Source: Gammaproteobacteria bacterium (GTDB taxonomy: Bacteria; Pseudomonadota; Gammaproteobacteria; Xanthomonadales; Wenzhouxiangellaceae). Taken from it: 57,060 nucleotides of DNA. Positions 26,481 to 35,233 of this stretch are shown one piece after another. Made by a program: the position numbers and the translations under genes. Below the pieces are notes generated by a model. The model did not search any database. It was not told where the DNA came from and saw only the letters and a list, made by a program, of their open reading frames with translations. The DNA lies in assembly GCA_003565625.1 (NCBI GenBank), contig PXBD01000034.1:1-57060 (forward strand), written 5' to 3'. Each line of letters opens with the position of its first letter. Within the stretch, counting starts at the first letter, position 1.

Positions 26481-28109
26481 ATGAAAAGATGGATGCAGAT
26501 ACTTGGAATCGCCGCTTTGCTGGCCGGCGCCGTTACGCTGACCGCACCGGCCCGGGCCGGAGGTGACTTTCCCGGCTTCAGCCAGGCGCAGCTGGACCAG
26601 ATGCTCGCTCCGGTAGCGCTGTATCCCGACACCGTGCTCTCCCACGTACTGATCGCGGCGACCTACCCGCTGGAAGTCGTCCAGGCCGCGCGCTGGAGCC
26701 GCAACCATCCGGAACTGCGCGGCGAGCTGGCGGTAGACGCCGTGGTCGGACGCGACTGGGATCCGTCGGTGATGGCTCTGGTTGCCTTCCCCGACCTGCT
26801 CGCGCGCATGGATGCCGACCTCGACTGGACCCAGATGCTGGGTGACGCCTTCCTTGTTCAGGAAGAGCAGGTCCTTGACAGCATCCAGCGCCTGCGCGCC
26901 CAGGCCCATCAGTCCGGCCATCTGGGCAGCAACGAGCATGTCCAGGTGGTTCGCGAGCGCGAGGTCATCTATATCGAGCCCGCCCGCCGTCAGGTCATTT
27001 ACCTGCCGTACTACGACCCCTGGGTGGTCTACGGCAGCTGGCGCTGGTCCAGTTATCCGCCGGTGTACTGGCGCCACCCGCCCCGTCACCGCGCCTCGGT
27101 TGCTTTTTACTGGGGCCCGGCCTACCACGTTGCGCCGACCTTCTTTTTCAGCTCATTCCACTGGTCGCGCCGCCAGCTGGTAGTGGTGCATCACCACCAC
27201 CATTACTACCGCCCTCATCACTACCGGCGTCCGGCGGCGACGGTCGTGCATCAACACTTCTACAGCGGCCGCGATCTGGCCCGCCACAACAGCGCCCGCC
27301 GCTGGACCCATGAGCCGACCCACCGTCGGGGCGTGGCGTATCGACACGGCACCAGTGAACGTCATCGCCAGGCGGGCTCCGTCAGCCGTTCGTCGACGAC
27401 CGGCAGCCGCCCGACCGCGGCGCGAGAAGCTTCGCCGCGTGCCCAGCAGCGTGAATGGGCCCAGTCGCGGCGGGACAGCGGCCTGCCGGCCACGCGCTCG
27501 GTTGCCGGCGCAAATCGTTCCGCTTCGAGCGCTCGGCAAAGTGAACTCGGCAACCGCTTGAGCGCATCACGGTCGCAATCTTCGACCCCGGCGCGGGTCA
27601 CCGAGCGCAGTCCAGCGGCCAGCCGCAGCCAGGCCGCAACGCGGGCGTCCCGGTCCAATGCTCCACGCAGCGCTCGCTCATCGGAGTCTGCGCCGAACCG
27701 TTCATCCCGTGCTGCTGAGCGCCCGGAAATCTCCCGGCGCGAGTCTTCGCGTCAGATTTCTGCCCGTTCTGACTCCAGTCTGCAGCGTGCCCGGCCGTCG
27801 GCGCCGGATCGCCAGGGTACGACGACCAGCAGTCGCCCGGCCGCCACGCGCAATTCAGCGCCAGCGCCACGCGCATCAGCGCCGCGGTCAGCACCCGCAC
27901 GGCAGGCTGGAACCCGAGCCTCAGCGCCGCGTTCGAGCACACCGCAGCGCTCCGATTCGCGGCCGTCTTCGGCCCCACAAACCCGGTCAACGTCGCCTGC
28001 CCGATCCGCGCCCACCCGGCCGGCACGCACCGAATCGAGAGGAGTGCGGTCAACTGAAAGCCGCTCTACGCGATCCAGCGTCCGCAGCTCGCACCGGCGT
28101 GTCGACTAG
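26481..28109 (+). CDS. DUF3300 exported protein with Arg/Ser-rich tail
   Basis: A 542-residue exported protein. A signal peptide (about 1-24, ending ARA) is followed by the DUF3300 domain (about 30-200; LDQMLAPVALYPDTVLSHVL, YPLEVVQAARWSRNHP). A Trp/Tyr/Pro-rich stretch comes next, then a His-rich patch near 235-252. The last 270 residues are almost only Ser, Arg, Ala, Pro and Thr with no hydrophobic core, so they are disordered and strongly basic. The role of DUF3300 is unknown. I start at ATG 26481 because AAGGAG lies 6 bases upstream; an in-frame ATG at 26463 contains that site. The tail could bind polyanions such as LPS or nucleic acid (inference). Confidence 0.82.
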   Translation: MKRWMQILGIAALLAGAVTLTAPARAGGDFPGFSQAQLDQMLAPVALYPDTVLSHVLIAATYPLEVVQAARWSRNHPELRGELAVDAVVGRDWDPSVMALVAFPDLLARMDADLDWTQMLGDAFLVQEEQVLDSIQRLRAQAHQSGHLGSNEHVQVVREREVIYIEPARRQVIYLPYYDPWVVYGSWRWSSYPPVYWRHPPRHRASVAFYWGPAYHVAPTFFFSSFHWSRRQLVVVHHHHHYYRPHHYRRPAATVVHQHFYSGRDLARHNSARRWTHEPTHRRGVAYRHGTSERHRQAGSVSRSSTTGSRPTAAREASPRAQQREWAQSRRDSGLPATRSVAGANRSASSARQSELGNRLSASRSQSSTPARVTERSPAASRSQAATRASRSNAPRSARSSESAPNRSSRAAERPEISRRESSRQISARSDSSLQRARPSAPDRQGTTTSSRPAATRNSAPAPRASAPRSAPARQAGTRASAPRSSTPQRSDSRPSSAPQTRSTSPARSAPTRPARTESRGVRSTESRSTRSSVRSSHRRVD

Positions 28110-28181
28110 TGGGCTGCCCACCAGAGGAGCCGCCGGGCGCCGGTTATCATCAGGGATTGTTCAAACCGAGTTGTCATTGCG

Positions 28182-29072
28182 ATGTTGCTGTCCCGATCCG
28201 TTGTTGCAGGTTTGCTGTCCGTGTGCATGCTCGGTGCCGTCTTGTCGTCGAGCGCATACGGCTGGAGTCGCTATGGTCATGAAGTGGTGGGCCATCTGGC
28301 CGAGCATGATTTGACGCCGGCGGCTCGGGCCGGCGTTGCCAGCCTGCTGGGGGATCGCGGCCTGGCCGATGTGGCCAGCTGGGCAGACGAGGTGCGGCCA
28401 GACCGCCCGGAAACGGCACCGTTGCACTACGTCAACGGTCCGATGGACCGGCTGGTGCCGCGCGCGCAGGATTTCGAGCTTCCCGGAGGTAATGTTTACT
28501 CGGCCATTCTGGGCTACGCCGAGCGCATCGTTGATGCTTCGCTGCCGGAGCGGGAACGAAGCGAGGCGCTGAAATTCCTGGTGCACTTCGTGGGCGATCT
28601 GCATCAGCCCCTGCATGCCGGCTTTGGCGAAGACCGGGGCGCGAACGATGTTGCCGTGATCTACCGCGGCGAGATGATCAATCTCCATCGCTACTGGGAC
28701 AACGAGATTCTTGATCACGCCCGGCGCCGTTTTTCCAGCCGCGAATTCGCTGCCGTTCTGCACCAGCGTTTCGCCGCTCAGCAGCGCGCGCAATGGATGG
28801 GCGAAGAGGACCCGCGCGCCTGGGTCGTCGAGGCGCGACGGTTTATCTTCAACGGCCTGTACCCGCGCCCGCGCATTGATGTGGGCGGTGAAGCGCAGGG
28901 TCCGGTTGCGGTCATCGACGAAAGCTATGCCCAGGTATGGCGGCCGGTTGCCGAACTCCAGCTGGTCAGGGCCGGTGCGCGCCTGGCCCAGGCGCTGAAC
29001 CAGCTGTTCGAAAACAATCAATCGCCGTTTTCGCCGCCCCCGATCGAGTTCCCGCCGCCACCCCGGCCGTAG
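28182..29072 (+). CDS. S1/P1-type zinc nuclease, exported
   Basis: A 296-residue S1/P1 nuclease family protein. The signal peptide ends at AYG just before Trp28, so the mature N-terminus would be WSRYGH, as the family needs because the N-terminal Trp binds zinc. Further ligands are seen in DVASWADEVR, PLHYVNG, LVHFVGDLHQPLHAGF and LHRYWDNEIL. These enzymes cut single-stranded DNA/RNA and remove 3' phosphates. The C-terminus is a Pro-rich tail (FSPPPIEFPPPPRP) not part of the fold. It should act in the periplasm or outside, perhaps for phosphate or nucleotide scavenging. It ends 6 bp from the convergent MDR gene. Confidence 0.9.
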   Translation: MLLSRSVVAGLLSVCMLGAVLSSSAYGWSRYGHEVVGHLAEHDLTPAARAGVASLLGDRGLADVASWADEVRPDRPETAPLHYVNGPMDRLVPRAQDFELPGGNVYSAILGYAERIVDASLPERERSEALKFLVHFVGDLHQPLHAGFGEDRGANDVAVIYRGEMINLHRYWDNEILDHARRRFSSREFAAVLHQRFAAQQRAQWMGEEDPRAWVVEARRFIFNGLYPRPRIDVGGEAQGPVAVIDESYAQVWRPVAELQLVRAGARLAQALNQLFENNQSPFSPPPIEFPPPPRP

Positions 29073-29078
29073 TGCCGG

Positions 29079-30074
29079 TCAGGCATGCTTCGGCGTGATC
29101 AGCACCTTGCCGTTGCGCTCACCAAGGGCTGCAGCGGCCACGGCTTGCTTGATGTCGGCGACGTCAAAGGTTTCGGCTACTGGAACCGTTAGCTCGCCCC
29201 TGGCGATGCGCCGGGTCAGATCGCCGTACAGGGACGCGCGCTGCTCCATGCTGGCGCGGGCATACCAGGTCGCCAGCCAGAACCCGGTCAGGGTCAGGCC
29301 CCGAAAGATCAGGTGGGTCGGCGAGACCTGGCAAGGCTGACCACTCATGACCCCGTAATTGACGATGGTGCCGCCGTCGCCCAGGCTGGCGGCCAGGCGT
29401 TCGGTGGCCGCTCCGCCGACGGCGTCGATGGCCAGTCGGACGGGCTGGCCGCCAGTTGCTCCGCGCACCCGCTCGGCCAGATCGTCGCTGTCGATGAGCA
29501 CGGTATCGGCGCCCGCGGCCTTGACGGCGGCTACCGCACCTTCGCGCCGAACCACGTTGACCGTGTGGATGCCGCGTTCTGCGGCCAGCGCCACCAGGTA
29601 GGTGCCGACGGCCGAGTTGGCGGCGTTCTGGATTACCCAGTCGCCGGCTTTCAAATCCACGATTTCCGACAGCAGCAGCGAGGCCGTGGGTGGATTGATC
29701 GTCAGCATGGCCAGTTGGCGCGGATCGGCTCCATCCGGCAGAGCAACCAACTCATCAGCGCGCGCTACGAGATGGCTGGACCAGGTGCCACAACCCAGCG
29801 GCAGCAGCACGGTCTGATCCACGCGCAGCGAGCTTGCCCCCTCGCCGAGCGCGGCGACCCTTCCGACGCCTTCATTGCCGGCGGTTGCCGGCAGATCCGG
29901 GAGGATGCCGTAGACGCCGCTCAGGGTGAGCAGATCGGAGGGATTGATCGGGCTCGCCAGAACCTCGACGAGTACTTCGCCGGGGCCGGGTGCATCCAGC
30001 TCGACTTCGACCGCCTCAATGACTTCGTGCGGATTGGGGCCGCGCCGGCTGTAGCGTGCCTGAATGCATTTCAT
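29079..30074 (-). CDS. MDR-family oxidoreductase, 2-enoyl thioester reductase-like
   Basis: A 331-residue medium-chain dehydrogenase/reductase without the structural zinc cysteines. The N-terminal GroES-like domain has SPINPSDLLTLSGVYG, and the Rossmann part has IQNAANSAVGTYLVALA, a variant of the nucleotide loop typical of NADPH-dependent 2-enoyl-CoA/ACP reductases (ETR1/MECR group). LAIDAVGGAATERLA and NYGVMSGQP fit that group better than alcohol dehydrogenases. AAGGAG lies 7 bases before ATG 30074; a longer frame to 30134 is unsupported. It is divergent from the Rrf2 regulator pair, with a 7-bp-arm dyad in between, so NO or redox control is possible. Confidence 0.83.
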   Translation of the reverse strand: MKCIQARYSRRGPNPHEVIEAVEVELDAPGPGEVLVEVLASPINPSDLLTLSGVYGILPDLPATAGNEGVGRVAALGEGASSLRVDQTVLLPLGCGTWSSHLVARADELVALPDGADPRQLAMLTINPPTASLLLSEIVDLKAGDWVIQNAANSAVGTYLVALAAERGIHTVNVVRREGAVAAVKAAGADTVLIDSDDLAERVRGATGGQPVRLAIDAVGGAATERLAASLGDGGTIVNYGVMSGQPCQVSPTHLIFRGLTLTGFWLATWYARASMEQRASLYGDLTRRIARGELTVPVAETFDVADIKQAVAAAALGERNGKVLITPKHA

Positions 30075-30137
30075 GGGGTACTCCTTGGGGGTATGGAGAA
30101 AACGTTGCGCGCAAGGATACGCCAACTCGTGCACAGA

Positions 30138-30155
30138 AATTGATCAGTATCAATT
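30138..30155. promoter_or_regulatory. Dyad AATTGAT-N4-ATCAATT in divergent spacer
   Basis: Perfect 7-bp arms (30138-30144 and 30149-30155) with a 4-bp spacer lie in an AT-rich patch of otherwise GC-rich DNA, between the MDR oxidoreductase and the first Rrf2 gene. The size fits a dimeric winged-helix regulator. The right arm touches the probable -35 of the Rrf2 promoter. Binding by the adjacent regulator is inferred. Confidence 0.5.
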
Positions 30156-30180
30156 GCTTTTCTTTTTCCATGCGGATAAT
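30154..30180 (+). promoter_or_regulatory. Candidate sigma-70 promoter of the Rrf2 pair
   Basis: TTGCTT (30154-30159) and GATAAT (30175-30180) are separated by a short 15-bp spacer. The transcript would start near 30187, leaving about a 37-base leader with AAGGAG before ATG 30224. The short spacer suggests a weak or regulated promoter. Confidence 0.4.
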
Positions 30181-30223
30181 GGAGATGAAATTCAATAACA
30201 TTTTGGCGTGGAAGGAGCAGTAG

Positions 30224-30691
30224 ATGCACTTGAGTCAATATTCCGGATACGGTCTGCGTGTGCTGATCTACGTCGGACTGCAGGGCGAGCGTCTGTCAAC
30301 GATTTCCGAAATTGCCGGTGCCTACGATATTTCCAGGAATCACCTGATGAAAGTCGTCCAGCAACTGGCCGCCGAAGGCTTCGTGTTTTCCAAGCGCGGC
30401 AAGAAAGGCGGAATTCGCCTCGCCGTCTCGCCGGAACAGTTGTCGGTTGGTCAGGTGGTGCGCAGGATGGAGCCCAATCTCGGCGTCGCAGACTGCATGC
30501 GCGGCGAGCGGCAATGCTGCCTGGTGTCGAAATGTCGCCTGCGCGCGCGGCTGGTGGAGGCCAGCGAAGCGTTCCTGAGCGTGCTTGATGAGGTCAGGCT
30601 GGCCGAAATCCTGCACGGGAATGCCCACCAGATGGTGCTGCGTGGACTGCTCGGGCAAGACGCCGATCGCATCGGCTGTCACGTGCACTAG
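30224..30691 (+). CDS. Rrf2 family regulator, NsrR-like (first of tandem pair)
   Basis: A 155-residue Rrf2-type regulator. The winged helix-turn-helix spans about 1-75 (STISEIAGAYDISRNHLMKV, GKKGGIRLA). Three cysteines in DCMRGERQCCLVSKC have the C-x6-C-x5-C spacing of the NsrR Fe-S site, with an extra Cys inside. NsrR holds a 4Fe-4S cluster and senses nitric oxide. AAGGAG precedes the ATG. It is followed after 13 bp by a close paralogue, and both are divergent from an MDR oxidoreductase. NO sensing is inferred from the cysteine pattern. Confidence 0.85.
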   Translation: MHLSQYSGYGLRVLIYVGLQGERLSTISEIAGAYDISRNHLMKVVQQLAAEGFVFSKRGKKGGIRLAVSPEQLSVGQVVRRMEPNLGVADCMRGERQCCLVSKCRLRARLVEASEAFLSVLDEVRLAEILHGNAHQMVLRGLLGQDADRIGCHVH

Positions 30692-30704
30692 GCGGGGCGG
30701 GAAG

Positions 30705-31169
30705 TTGAAACTGACCCAGTACTCGGATTACGGCATTCGGGTGCTGACTTACCTGGGCCTGGAGCCGCAGCAGCAGGCCACCGTCGGCGAAATTGCCGCT
30801 GCCTTCGATATTTCGCGCAACCACTTGATGAAGGTGGTGCAGCAATTGGCTGGGCAGGGGTTTGTCGAGTCCCGGCGCGGCAAGCTGGGGGGTCTGAGAC
30901 TGGCGCGGGCCCCGCAGGACATCGGTGTCGGCGAGGTTATCCGGGCACTGGAAAACGACTTTGATCTGGTTGAGTGCATGCGCGACCGGCGCGACTGCCG
31001 GATTGCCCCGGTTTGTCGTTTCAGCAAACTCGTAGCCGAAGCCAACCTGGCCTTTCTGGCGGTACTGGATCGCTACACCCTGTCGGATCTTCTCCAGGAT
31101 ACCGGGCGTCGCCAGGAACTGCGCACGCTGCTGCATCCTGATCAACCGATAAGTTCGGGCGCCGGTTAG
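30705..31169 (+). CDS. Rrf2 family regulator, NsrR-like (second of tandem pair)
   Basis: A 154-residue paralogue of the preceding gene, sharing the DNA-reading helix DISRNHLMKVVQQLA exactly. Its cysteines are ECMRDRRDCRIAPVC, again C-x6-C-x5-C, and ITPxCR-type residues are closer to E. coli NsrR than in the first copy. The only start that gives the family N-terminus (KLTQYSDYGIRVL) is TTG 30705, 13 bp after the first gene's stop, with GGCGGG before it. A weak start may keep its level below that of its neighbour. The recognition helices are the same, so the two may share targets or heterodimerise (inference). Confidence 0.83.
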   Translation: MKLTQYSDYGIRVLTYLGLEPQQQATVGEIAAAFDISRNHLMKVVQQLAGQGFVESRRGKLGGLRLARAPQDIGVGEVIRALENDFDLVECMRDRRDCRIAPVCRFSKLVAEANLAFLAVLDRYTLSDLLQDTGRRQELRTLLHPDQPISSGAG

Positions 31170-31210
31170 TAACCGCGCGGTCCGCGAGCCCACGGTCAGC
31201 CGGAAAAGAA

Positions 31211-31324
31211 GGCGGCCTTCACCAGCCCGACCCCAGCACCTGCGCCTGCCGCCGCCGCTGCTCCCTTCCGGGCCTGACGGGGTTCACGGCAAGATCAGCG
31301 TGGGAAGACCAGCAAAGACCGCCA
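31211..31324 (-). ncRNA. ffs: Small signal recognition particle RNA (4.5S)
   Basis: On the minus strand the conserved apical domain GTCAGGCCCGGAAGGGAGCA is present, holding the GGAA tetraloop and the Ffh-binding symmetric and asymmetric loops. The 5' GGCGGTCTT pairs with the 3' AAGGCCGCC, closing a single long hairpin of about 113 nt, the length of gammaproteobacterial 4.5S RNA. It guides Ffh to nascent membrane proteins. It lies upstream of dnaX on the opposite strand, a common arrangement. Confidence 0.93.
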
Positions 31325-31330
31325 GGCGTC

Positions 31331-31336
31331 ATTATC
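31331..31336 (-). promoter_or_regulatory. -10 box of the SRP RNA gene
   Basis: GATAAT on the minus strand ends 7 bases before the predicted RNA 5' end near 31324, the right distance for a sigma-70 -10. No consensus -35 is obvious. Confidence 0.5.
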
Positions 31337-31381
31337 CCAGAAATCGCTGTCGCCATGGCTGCTTCTGCGCCAAAGTCTGCT

Positions 31382-31603
31382 TCAGCTGATCCGCTCCAGG
31401 CTTTGCAGCCGGTTCTGTTCATCGGTCAGGAGGCGGAATGTTCCGCGCACGCCGTTGCGGTCGACGTGGCCGCGCAGCGCCGTGGCCGGAAAGCGAATGC
31501 TGACGCCGGCCGGGTCGACGGCAATCACCGAGACGGCTTCGCCGCGGTAATAGCGCAGGTAATCCTCGGCGCTGATGTTGAGTGAGAAACGATATTCCTT
31601 CAC
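31382..31603 (-). CDS. DUF2835 family small protein
   Basis: A 73-residue protein matching the DUF2835 pattern: an N-terminal strand YRFSLNISAEDYLRYYRGEA, a central SIRFPATALRGHV and a C-terminal GVRGTFRL...RLQSLERI. The function is unknown. I start at GTG 31603, which gives the family N-terminus; the open frame runs on to 31762 without similarity. It lies between the SRP RNA gene and dnaX, on the opposite strand to dnaX. Confidence 0.8.
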   Translation of the reverse strand: MKEYRFSLNISAEDYLRYYRGEAVSVIAVDPAGVSIRFPATALRGHVDRNGVRGTFRLLTDEQNRLQSLERIS

Positions 31604-31778
31604 GTCCGCCTGTCCGCAGTCCCGGCGACTGCTCCTGACTCCAGAATAGGACAAAATCCGTTCCGGTGCGAGTCGGCCTCTTCGGCCCGATGCCGGCAGC
31701 GGCTGGTGTACACTCCAGACGACATGTAAGAAGCGGGCCTGCGTGCTTGGGAGGTGCCGCAATCACGGAGAAGATCTC

Positions 31779-33434
31779 TTGAGTTATCAGGTTCTTGCGC
31801 GCAAGTGGAGGCCACGGGACTTTGCCGGCCTGGTCGGTCAGTCGCACGTCGTTCAGGTATTGTCCAACGGGCTGTCCAGCGGCCGCATCCATCACGCCTT
31901 CCTGTTTACCGGCACGCGCGGGGTCGGCAAGACCACGATTGCCCGGATTCTGGCCAAGTCGCTGAATTGCCTTACGGGCGTCAGCGCCGAGCCATGTGGT
32001 GTGTGCGAGCACTGTGTGGCGATTGATGAGGGGCGTTTCGTTGATCTGCTCGAAATTGACGCGGCCTCGCGGACCAAGGTGGACGATACCCGGGAGATTC
32101 TCGACAACGTCCAGTACGCCCCGGCCCAGGGACGCTTCAAGGTCTACCTGATCGACGAAGTGCACATGCTTTCTACCCATAGCTTCAACGCCCTGCTCAA
32201 AACCCTGGAGGAACCGCCGGACCACGTCAAGTTCGTGCTCGCCACCACCGACCCGCAGAAAATCCCGGTGACCATCCTGTCGCGCTGCCTGCAGTTCAAC
32301 CTGCGCCGCCTGACCGCCGACGAGATCGGAGCGCAGATTCAGCGCATTCTCGATGACGAGGCCATCGAGGCCGAGGGTGAGTCGATCATGCTGCTGGCCA
32401 GGGCCGCCGACGGCAGCATGCGCGACGGGTTGAGCCTGCTCGATCAGGCGCTGGCCGGCGGCGACGGGCTCAGCGAAGCGGCGGTGCGTGACATGTTGGG
32501 CAGCGTGGAGCAGCGGCATGTTCACCAGCTGCTGACGGCGCTGGCGGAACGCAAGCCGGCCGCTGCCATTGCCGCGGTCGGGGAGGTGTTCGCCCAGGCA
32601 CGCAGCCTGGCCAGACTGTTGACCGATCTGGCCGAGGGCCTGCATCGGATCGCGCTGATCCAGCAATTACCGGATTATCGGGACGATTCGCGCGCCGACT
32701 GGGAGGAACTGGCCGCGCTGGCCGGGCGCCTCGATCCGGAAGATCTGCAGCTGTTCTACGAAATTGCGGTGACCGGACGGCGCGACCTGGACCTGGCGCC
32801 GACCGAGCGTTCAGGCTGTGAAATGACCCTGCTGCGGATGTTTGCCTTCGCCCCGGCTGTCGAGGGCGCCCCGGAAGGCGCCACCGGGGCCGGCTCCTCC
32901 GCATCCAGGCCTGGGCCCGGTCCAGCGCAGGCAGCCGGCCCTGCGGTTGCCGGCGCCCAACCGGCCGGACCCGCGAACGCCGTCGTTGAGGACAGCGCTC
33001 CTGGGCCGGAACATGCCGGCAGCGGGGCGGCGGTTGTGAATGCTGAGAACTGGCCGGTGCTGCTGACGCGCCTGGATCTCAACGGCTCGGCCCGGACCGT
33101 AGCAGCCTTGCTGGCCTTTGGCGAGGCCGGTGATGGACACGTTGGGTTCACTGCCGGGCGCGATGATCTGTTCATGATGACGGATCGATTCAAGGCCACC
33201 TTGACCCGCGCCCTGAGCCAGTATTTCGGGCGCGAGATCCGGGTCAGTATCCAGGCGGTGAATCGCTCGGACCTGGACACCCCGGCCCGGCGCGAGCAGA
33301 GCCGTCTCGATGCAAGCCAGGCGGCCGCCGAGGCCGCGATTGAGCAAGATCCCCTGGTTCAGCGCCTGCGCAGCCGTTTTGATGCCGAGGTACTGCGCGA
33401 CTCGATCCGACCGCTAGACACACGAAGCCACTGA
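31779..33434 (+). CDS. dnaX: DNA polymerase III subunit gamma/tau
   Basis: A 551-residue clamp-loader subunit. Walker A is GTRGVGKT (45-52). Zinc cysteines are C64, C73, C76 and C79. Walker B is DEVH (126-129), and the SRC arginine-finger motif is at 168-170. A Pro/Ala-rich linker (about 375-420) leads to a C-terminal tau domain ([20 protein letters not shown]) that contacts the polymerase. The start is TTG 31779 ([11 protein letters not shown] follows directly), with GGAG upstream; the frame extends to GTG 31743 but that adds no family sequence. I see no A-AAA-AAG slippery site, so a short gamma form by frameshifting as in E. coli is not expected. It is first of dnaX-ybaB-recR. Confidence 0.95.
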   Translation: MSYQVLARKWRPRDFAGLVGQSHVVQVLSNGLSSGRIHHAFLFTGTRGVGKTTIARILAKSLNCLTGVSAEPCGVCEHCVAIDEGRFVDLLEIDAASRTKVDDTREILDNVQYAPAQGRFKVYLIDEVHMLSTHSFNALLKTLEEPPDHVKFVLATTDPQKIPVTILSRCLQFNLRRLTADEIGAQIQRILDDEAIEAEGESIMLLARAADGSMRDGLSLLDQALAGGDGLSEAAVRDMLGSVEQRHVHQLLTALAERKPAAAIAAVGEVFAQARSLARLLTDLAEGLHRIALIQQLPDYRDDSRADWEELAALAGRLDPEDLQLFYEIAVTGRRDLDLAPTERSGCEMTLLRMFAFAPAVEGAPEGATGAGSSASRPGPGPAQAAGPAVAGAQPAGPANAVVEDSAPGPEHAGSGAAVVNAENWPVLLTRLDLNGSARTVAALLAFGEAGDGHVGFTAGRDDLFMMTDRFKATLTRALSQYFGREIRVSIQAVNRSDLDTPARREQSRLDASQAAAEAAIEQDPLVQRLRSRFDAEVLRDSIRPLDTRSH

Positions 33435-33441
33435 GGAAACG

Positions 33442-33762
33442 ATGATGAAAGGCAACCTTGGCCAGCTCATGCAGCAGGCGCAGAAGATGCAGGAAACGCT
33501 CAAGCAGGCCCAGCAAGAGGTGGCCGAACTTGAAGTGGTGGGTCAGGCCGGCGGCGGCCTGGTCGAAGTCGCCATGAGCGGTCGCCACGAAGTCCGCCGG
33601 ATCAAGATCGACGAAAGTATCGCCGATGACCGCGAAATGATTGAAGACCTGACGGCGGCGGCGGTCAACGACGCGGTCAATCGCATTCAGCAGGCCAGCC
33701 AGGAGAAAATGTCCGGCCTGGCCGGAGGGCTGCCGCTGCCGCCCGGGTTTACCCTGCCTTGA
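33442..33762 (+). CDS. ybaB: YbaB/EbfC nucleoid-associated protein
   Basis: A 106-residue DNA-binding protein. The N-terminal helix ([20 protein letters not shown]) and the central strand block [20 protein letters not shown] match YbaB/EbfC, a dimer that binds DNA and is usually encoded between dnaX and recR, as here. GAGGAAACG precedes the tandem ATGs. It starts 7 bp after dnaX and ends 6 bp before recR. Confidence 0.95.
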   Translation: MMKGNLGQLMQQAQKMQETLKQAQQEVAELEVVGQAGGGLVEVAMSGRHEVRRIKIDESIADDREMIEDLTAAAVNDAVNRIQQASQEKMSGLAGGLPLPPGFTLP

Positions 33763-33768
33763 GCGTCG

Positions 33769-34374
33769 ATGCTGCCGGTGGCATCTGACCCGTTCGACCA
33801 TCTGCTCGACGCGTTGCGCTGCCTGCCCGGGGTCGGCAGCCGCTCGGCCCAGCGCATGGCCTTGCACCTGCTGGAGCGTGATCGTGACGGCGGCCGGCGC
33901 CTGGCGCGCGCGCTGGAAACGGCCATGCGCGATATTCGTCGCTGCAGCCGCTGCCGCAATTTCACGGCCGCCGAGCTGTGCCGGATTTGCGCCGACGAGC
34001 GCCGCAATCCACAGACCCTGTGCATTGTTGAAAGCCCCGCCGACGTGCTGGCAATCGAGGCCGCGACCGGCTACCAGGGCCGCTACTTCGTTCTGCTGGG
34101 GCGGCTCTCGCCGCTCGACGGGATCGGCCCGGCCGATCTTGGGCTGGAACAGCTCGAGCGCCAGCTTGCCGGCGGACAGACCCTGGAAATCGTGATTGCC
34201 ACCAATACCACCGTGGAGGGGGAAGCCACCGCACATTACCTGCGCGAAATGGCCGCCCGTCACCAGGTGAAAGTTTCCCGGCTGGCCCAGGGGGTTCCGC
34301 TGGGCGGTGAACTGGAGCATACCGACCAGTCCACGCTGGCCCATGCCTTCAGTAGCCGTCAGCCCATGGCGTGA
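33769..34374 (+). CDS. recR: Recombination protein RecR
   Basis: A 201-residue RecR, the DNA clamp that works with RecO and RecF in gap repair. It has an N-terminal helix-hairpin-helix (LPGVGSRSAQRMALHLL), a four-cysteine zinc finger (CSRCRNF...CRIC), a Toprim domain (TLCIVESPADVLAIE) and a C-terminal Walker-B-like helix. It is the last gene of the dnaX operon. Length is normal. Confidence 0.95.
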   Translation: MLPVASDPFDHLLDALRCLPGVGSRSAQRMALHLLERDRDGGRRLARALETAMRDIRRCSRCRNFTAAELCRICADERRNPQTLCIVESPADVLAIEAATGYQGRYFVLLGRLSPLDGIGPADLGLEQLERQLAGGQTLEIVIATNTTVEGEATAHYLREMAARHQVKVSRLAQGVPLGGELEHTDQSTLAHAFSSRQPMA

Positions 34375-34398
34375 CTTGCGCCCTGCGCGCGGCCCGGG

Positions 34399-35181
34399 TC
34401 AGCGCCCCTTGAATTCGGCGGGTCGCTTGTCCAGAAACGCGCTGGTGCCCTCCTGCATGTCTTCGGTTGCACAGCACAGCGCAAAGCGGGCCGTTTCCAG
34501 CGCCAGGCCAGCTTCCAGGTTGATCTCCGCGCCCTGCAGGGTGGCCTGCAGAATCCCGCGAACCGCTTCCGGAGCCGCCGCTACCAGCGGTTTGGCCAGG
34601 GCCTGGACCGCGTTTTCCAGTTCATCGGCTGCCACCACCCGGTTGACCAGGCCCAGTTCGTAGGCGCGTTCGGCCGTGATGGGCTCCCCGCCCAGCGCCA
34701 GTTCCAGGGCCAGGGTGGAGCCGGCGAGTCGAACCAGGCGCTGGGTGCCGCCAAAACCGGGCATGATGCCAAGCTTGACTTCCGGCAGCCCGAGTCTTGC
34801 CGTTGTGCTGGCAACGCGCAGGTGGCAGGCCAGGGCCAGCTCCATCCCGCCGCCCAGGGCGTAGCCGTTGATGGCGGCGATCACCGGCTTGTCCAGGCTC
34901 TGGATCATGCTCATCAGGTTCTGGCCGAACTGCGAGAAGCTGCGCGCTTCCAGCGGTGACTGTTCCCGAATTTCGCTGATGTCGGCGCCGGCGACAAAGG
35001 CCTTGTCGCCGGCGCCGGTCAGGACGATAACCCGAACCTTGTCGTCGCCGCTGGCGTCAATCACGGCGGCATAGAGTTCCTGCAGCGTTTGCCGGTTCAG
35101 GGCATTGAGCTTGGCCGGGCGCTTGATCGTGATGGTGTGGATGCCGCCGCGGGTGACCACGGCGAGGTTTTCAAAAGACAT
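34399..35181 (-). CDS. Enoyl-CoA hydratase
   Basis: A 260-residue crotonase-fold enzyme. The oxyanion loops are [11 protein letters not shown] and [16 protein letters not shown]. Both catalytic glutamates are present, E114 (GGMEL) and E134 ([19 protein letters not shown]), so true hydratase activity on 2-enoyl-CoA in beta-oxidation is expected. The length is typical for a monofunctional hydratase. It stands alone, convergent with recR. The upstream 50 bp show no marked promoter. Confidence 0.88.
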   Translation of the reverse strand: MSFENLAVVTRGGIHTITIKRPAKLNALNRQTLQELYAAVIDASGDDKVRVIVLTGAGDKAFVAGADISEIREQSPLEARSFSQFGQNLMSMIQSLDKPVIAAINGYALGGGMELALACHLRVASTTARLGLPEVKLGIMPGFGGTQRLVRLAGSTLALELALGGEPITAERAYELGLVNRVVAADELENAVQALAKPLVAAAPEAVRGILQATLQGAEINLEAGLALETARFALCCATEDMQEGTSAFLDKRPAEFKGR

Positions 35182-35233
35182 GGGCTAAGATCCTGCGGGA
35201 CAAATCAGTCTCAGGAGTGTAGCGCATGGCCCA

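Noticed and set aside
31382-31762. 126-codon version of the DUF2835 gene
   Set aside because: Residues before GTG 31603 have no family similarity and approach the dnaX leader.
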